Shown here in pieces: positions 63,158 through 64,000 of a DNA stretch of 64,000 nt (positions are counted from its first letter, which is position 1; every line of letters starts with the position of its first letter). Both the position numbers and the translations under genes were made by a program. Below the pieces are notes generated by a model that was not told the DNA's origin, did no database searches, and saw only the letters and a list, made by a program, of their open reading frames with translations. This DNA is from Bin87 sp965220505 (GTDB lineage Bacteria; Chloroflexota; Dehalococcoidia; Lucifugimonadales; UBA3495): NCBI GenBank assembly GCA_965220505.1, contig CBDCQE010000003.1, positions 682,001 through 746,000 of the forward strand, read 5' to 3'.

Positions 63158-64000
63158 TCATTCCGTTGGCCTCTCTCTGGACAAGTAGGAGTCCAGTTCC
63201 GCCAGCAGCATGTTGCGCCGTTCGTTTCCGATGAACGCCGCGTGGAAGGAGTTGCGCGCCATGCTGGCCAACGTGGCGTCGTCGATGCCCAGATGGTCCT
63301 GCACGGCTTGGTAGTTTTCGTTGACGTATCCGCCAAAATACGCGGGGTCGTCGGAGTTGAGCGTCACCATCAGTCCGCGTTCGAGAAACTCAGACAACGG
63401 GTGGCGCGCCAGCGAGTCCACCAATCCCAGCCTGTGGTTCGAAAGGGGACAGACGGTGAGTGGAATGCGTCGTTCCGCCAACTCCGCGGTCAGGGTACGG
63501 TCCTCCAGGGCGCGGTTGCCGTGGTCGACGCGTTGCACCTGCAGGATGTCCACCGCCTCACGGACGAAATCTGCTGGTCCTTCCTCGCCGGCATGGGCGA
63601 CGCACGCGAATCCGGCGTCACTGGCAGCGGCGAACACTCGGGCGAATTTGCGCGGCGGGTTGCCCACTTCGCTGGAATCGAGACCCACCGCATGGATCGA
63701 ATGTCGGTAGGACTTGGCTTGTTCGAAGGTGGCCAGTGCCTCGGTTTCGTCAAGATGTCGCAGGAAGCACATGATCAGGCGTGAGGTGATGCCGTGTTGT
63801 TGTAAGCCGTACCGCACCCCGGCCGTGATGCCGTTGACGACGACGTGGAAGGGCACGCCGCGGGCGGTATGTGCCTGGGGGTCGAAGAAGACCTCGACGT
63901 GGCGTACGGTCTGGTCGGCCATCCGGTCGAGGTAGGCGCGGGTCAGGTCGCGGAAGTCCTGCTCGGTGAGCAGAACGGCCACGCCTTGGTAGTAGATATC
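63158..64000 (-). CDS. Adenine/adenosine deaminase family protein, 5' end beyond the window
   Basis: The frame remains open to the window edge (DIYYQG precedes the first listed residue), so the N-terminal HxH metal motif is outside. The visible 281 residues contain VRHVEVFFDPQAHTARG, the HAGEEGP motif, RVDHGNRALED, and the late SDDPAYFGGYVNENY segment. The last pattern is typical of the AAH1/PA0148-like group, which includes adenine deaminases, rather than classic adenosine deaminases. It removes the amino group from a purine, matching nearby nucleotide genes. An inverted repeat (GGACCGCT 63097-63104 with AGCGGTCC 63147-63154) lies downstream, between it and the convergent tRNA-Leu. Confidence 0.8.
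   Translation of the reverse strand, partial: DIYYQGVAVLLTEQDFRDLTRAYLDRMADQTVRHVEVFFDPQAHTARGVPFHVVVNGITAGVRYGLQQHGITSRLIMCFLRHLDETEALATFEQAKSYRHSIHAVGLDSSEVGNPPRKFARVFAAASDAGFACVAHAGEEGPADFVREAVDILQVQRVDHGNRALEDRTLTAELAERRIPLTVCPLSNHRLGLVDSLARHPLSEFLERGLMVTLNSDDPAYFGGYVNENYQAVQDHLGIDDATLASMARNSFHAAFIGNERRNMLLAELDSYLSRERPTE

Noticed and set aside
1..64000. CRISPR arrays and rRNA genes
   Set aside because: No series of short identical repeats with unique spacers and no rRNA-like sequence was seen; the only regular repeats are the in-gene 300-bp units and the four TCTCCCC sites.

Overview
This is a high-GC bacterial chromosome segment. Gene content and style (a DUF3179 lipoprotein, cis-CaaD-type tautomerases, DUF2277, HicBA, Uma2, giant immunoglobulin-like surface proteins, and many decayed insertion sequences) fit a Chloroflexota genome of the Dehalococcoidia/SAR202 type. 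That placement is inferred from protein style only; no rRNA or marker tree was available.

Layout. (1) 1-17.6 kb holds very large plus-strand secreted proteins built from immunoglobulin-like, Calx-beta, cadherin, fibronectin III, RCC1-like and jelly-roll-like modules. One is cut by the window edge, one is split by a one-base frame break, and one is intact at 2980 residues with almost exact 100-residue tandem repeats. (2) 17.6-40.9 kb is an accessory region. It holds relics of a methyltransferase/HNH gene and a serine recombinase, a NERD nuclease plus compact UvrD-type helicase pair, a second NERD-like gene, a ParB-like gene, and decayed IS630, IS21, IS256, IS110, IS1182-like and IS5 elements. 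Its right end is an integrative element (two replication-relaxation-type proteins, an AlpA-type regulator and a tyrosine integrase) lying beside a tRNA-Ser gene. (3) 41-64 kb is a compact, mostly intact core region: a DUF3179 lipoprotein, tautomerases, a TPP enzyme, a restriction-modification pair bracketed by HicB-type genes, a 2-hydroxyacid dehydrogenase, an MBL hydrolase, prfA-prmC, a phosphoesterase, a NYN-LOTUS protein, and a minus-strand cluster with yqeY, purQ, purL and nucleotide salvage genes. A tRNA-Leu and an edge-truncated adenine/adenosine deaminase close the window.

The most notable signal is in the DUF3179 gene (41123-42676, minus). Its reading frame is interrupted only by one TGA, exactly where the family has the first cysteine of a CxxC motif, and the frame continues unchanged on both sides. 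Thirteen bases after the TGA begins a perfect 7-bp hairpin with a 5-base loop containing GU, in the position and shape of a bacterial SECIS element. The simplest reading is a selenocysteine protein with a UxxC redox motif. The selenocysteine machinery (selA, selB, selC, selD) is not in the window, so this needs the rest of the genome.

Other points of interest are the NERD-helicase pair, a HicB gene translationally coupled to a restriction-modification system, a two-gene tautomerase operon in which one partner lacks Pro1, and a domain that recurs near the C-termini of the giant surface proteins. No CRISPR array or rRNA gene was seen.
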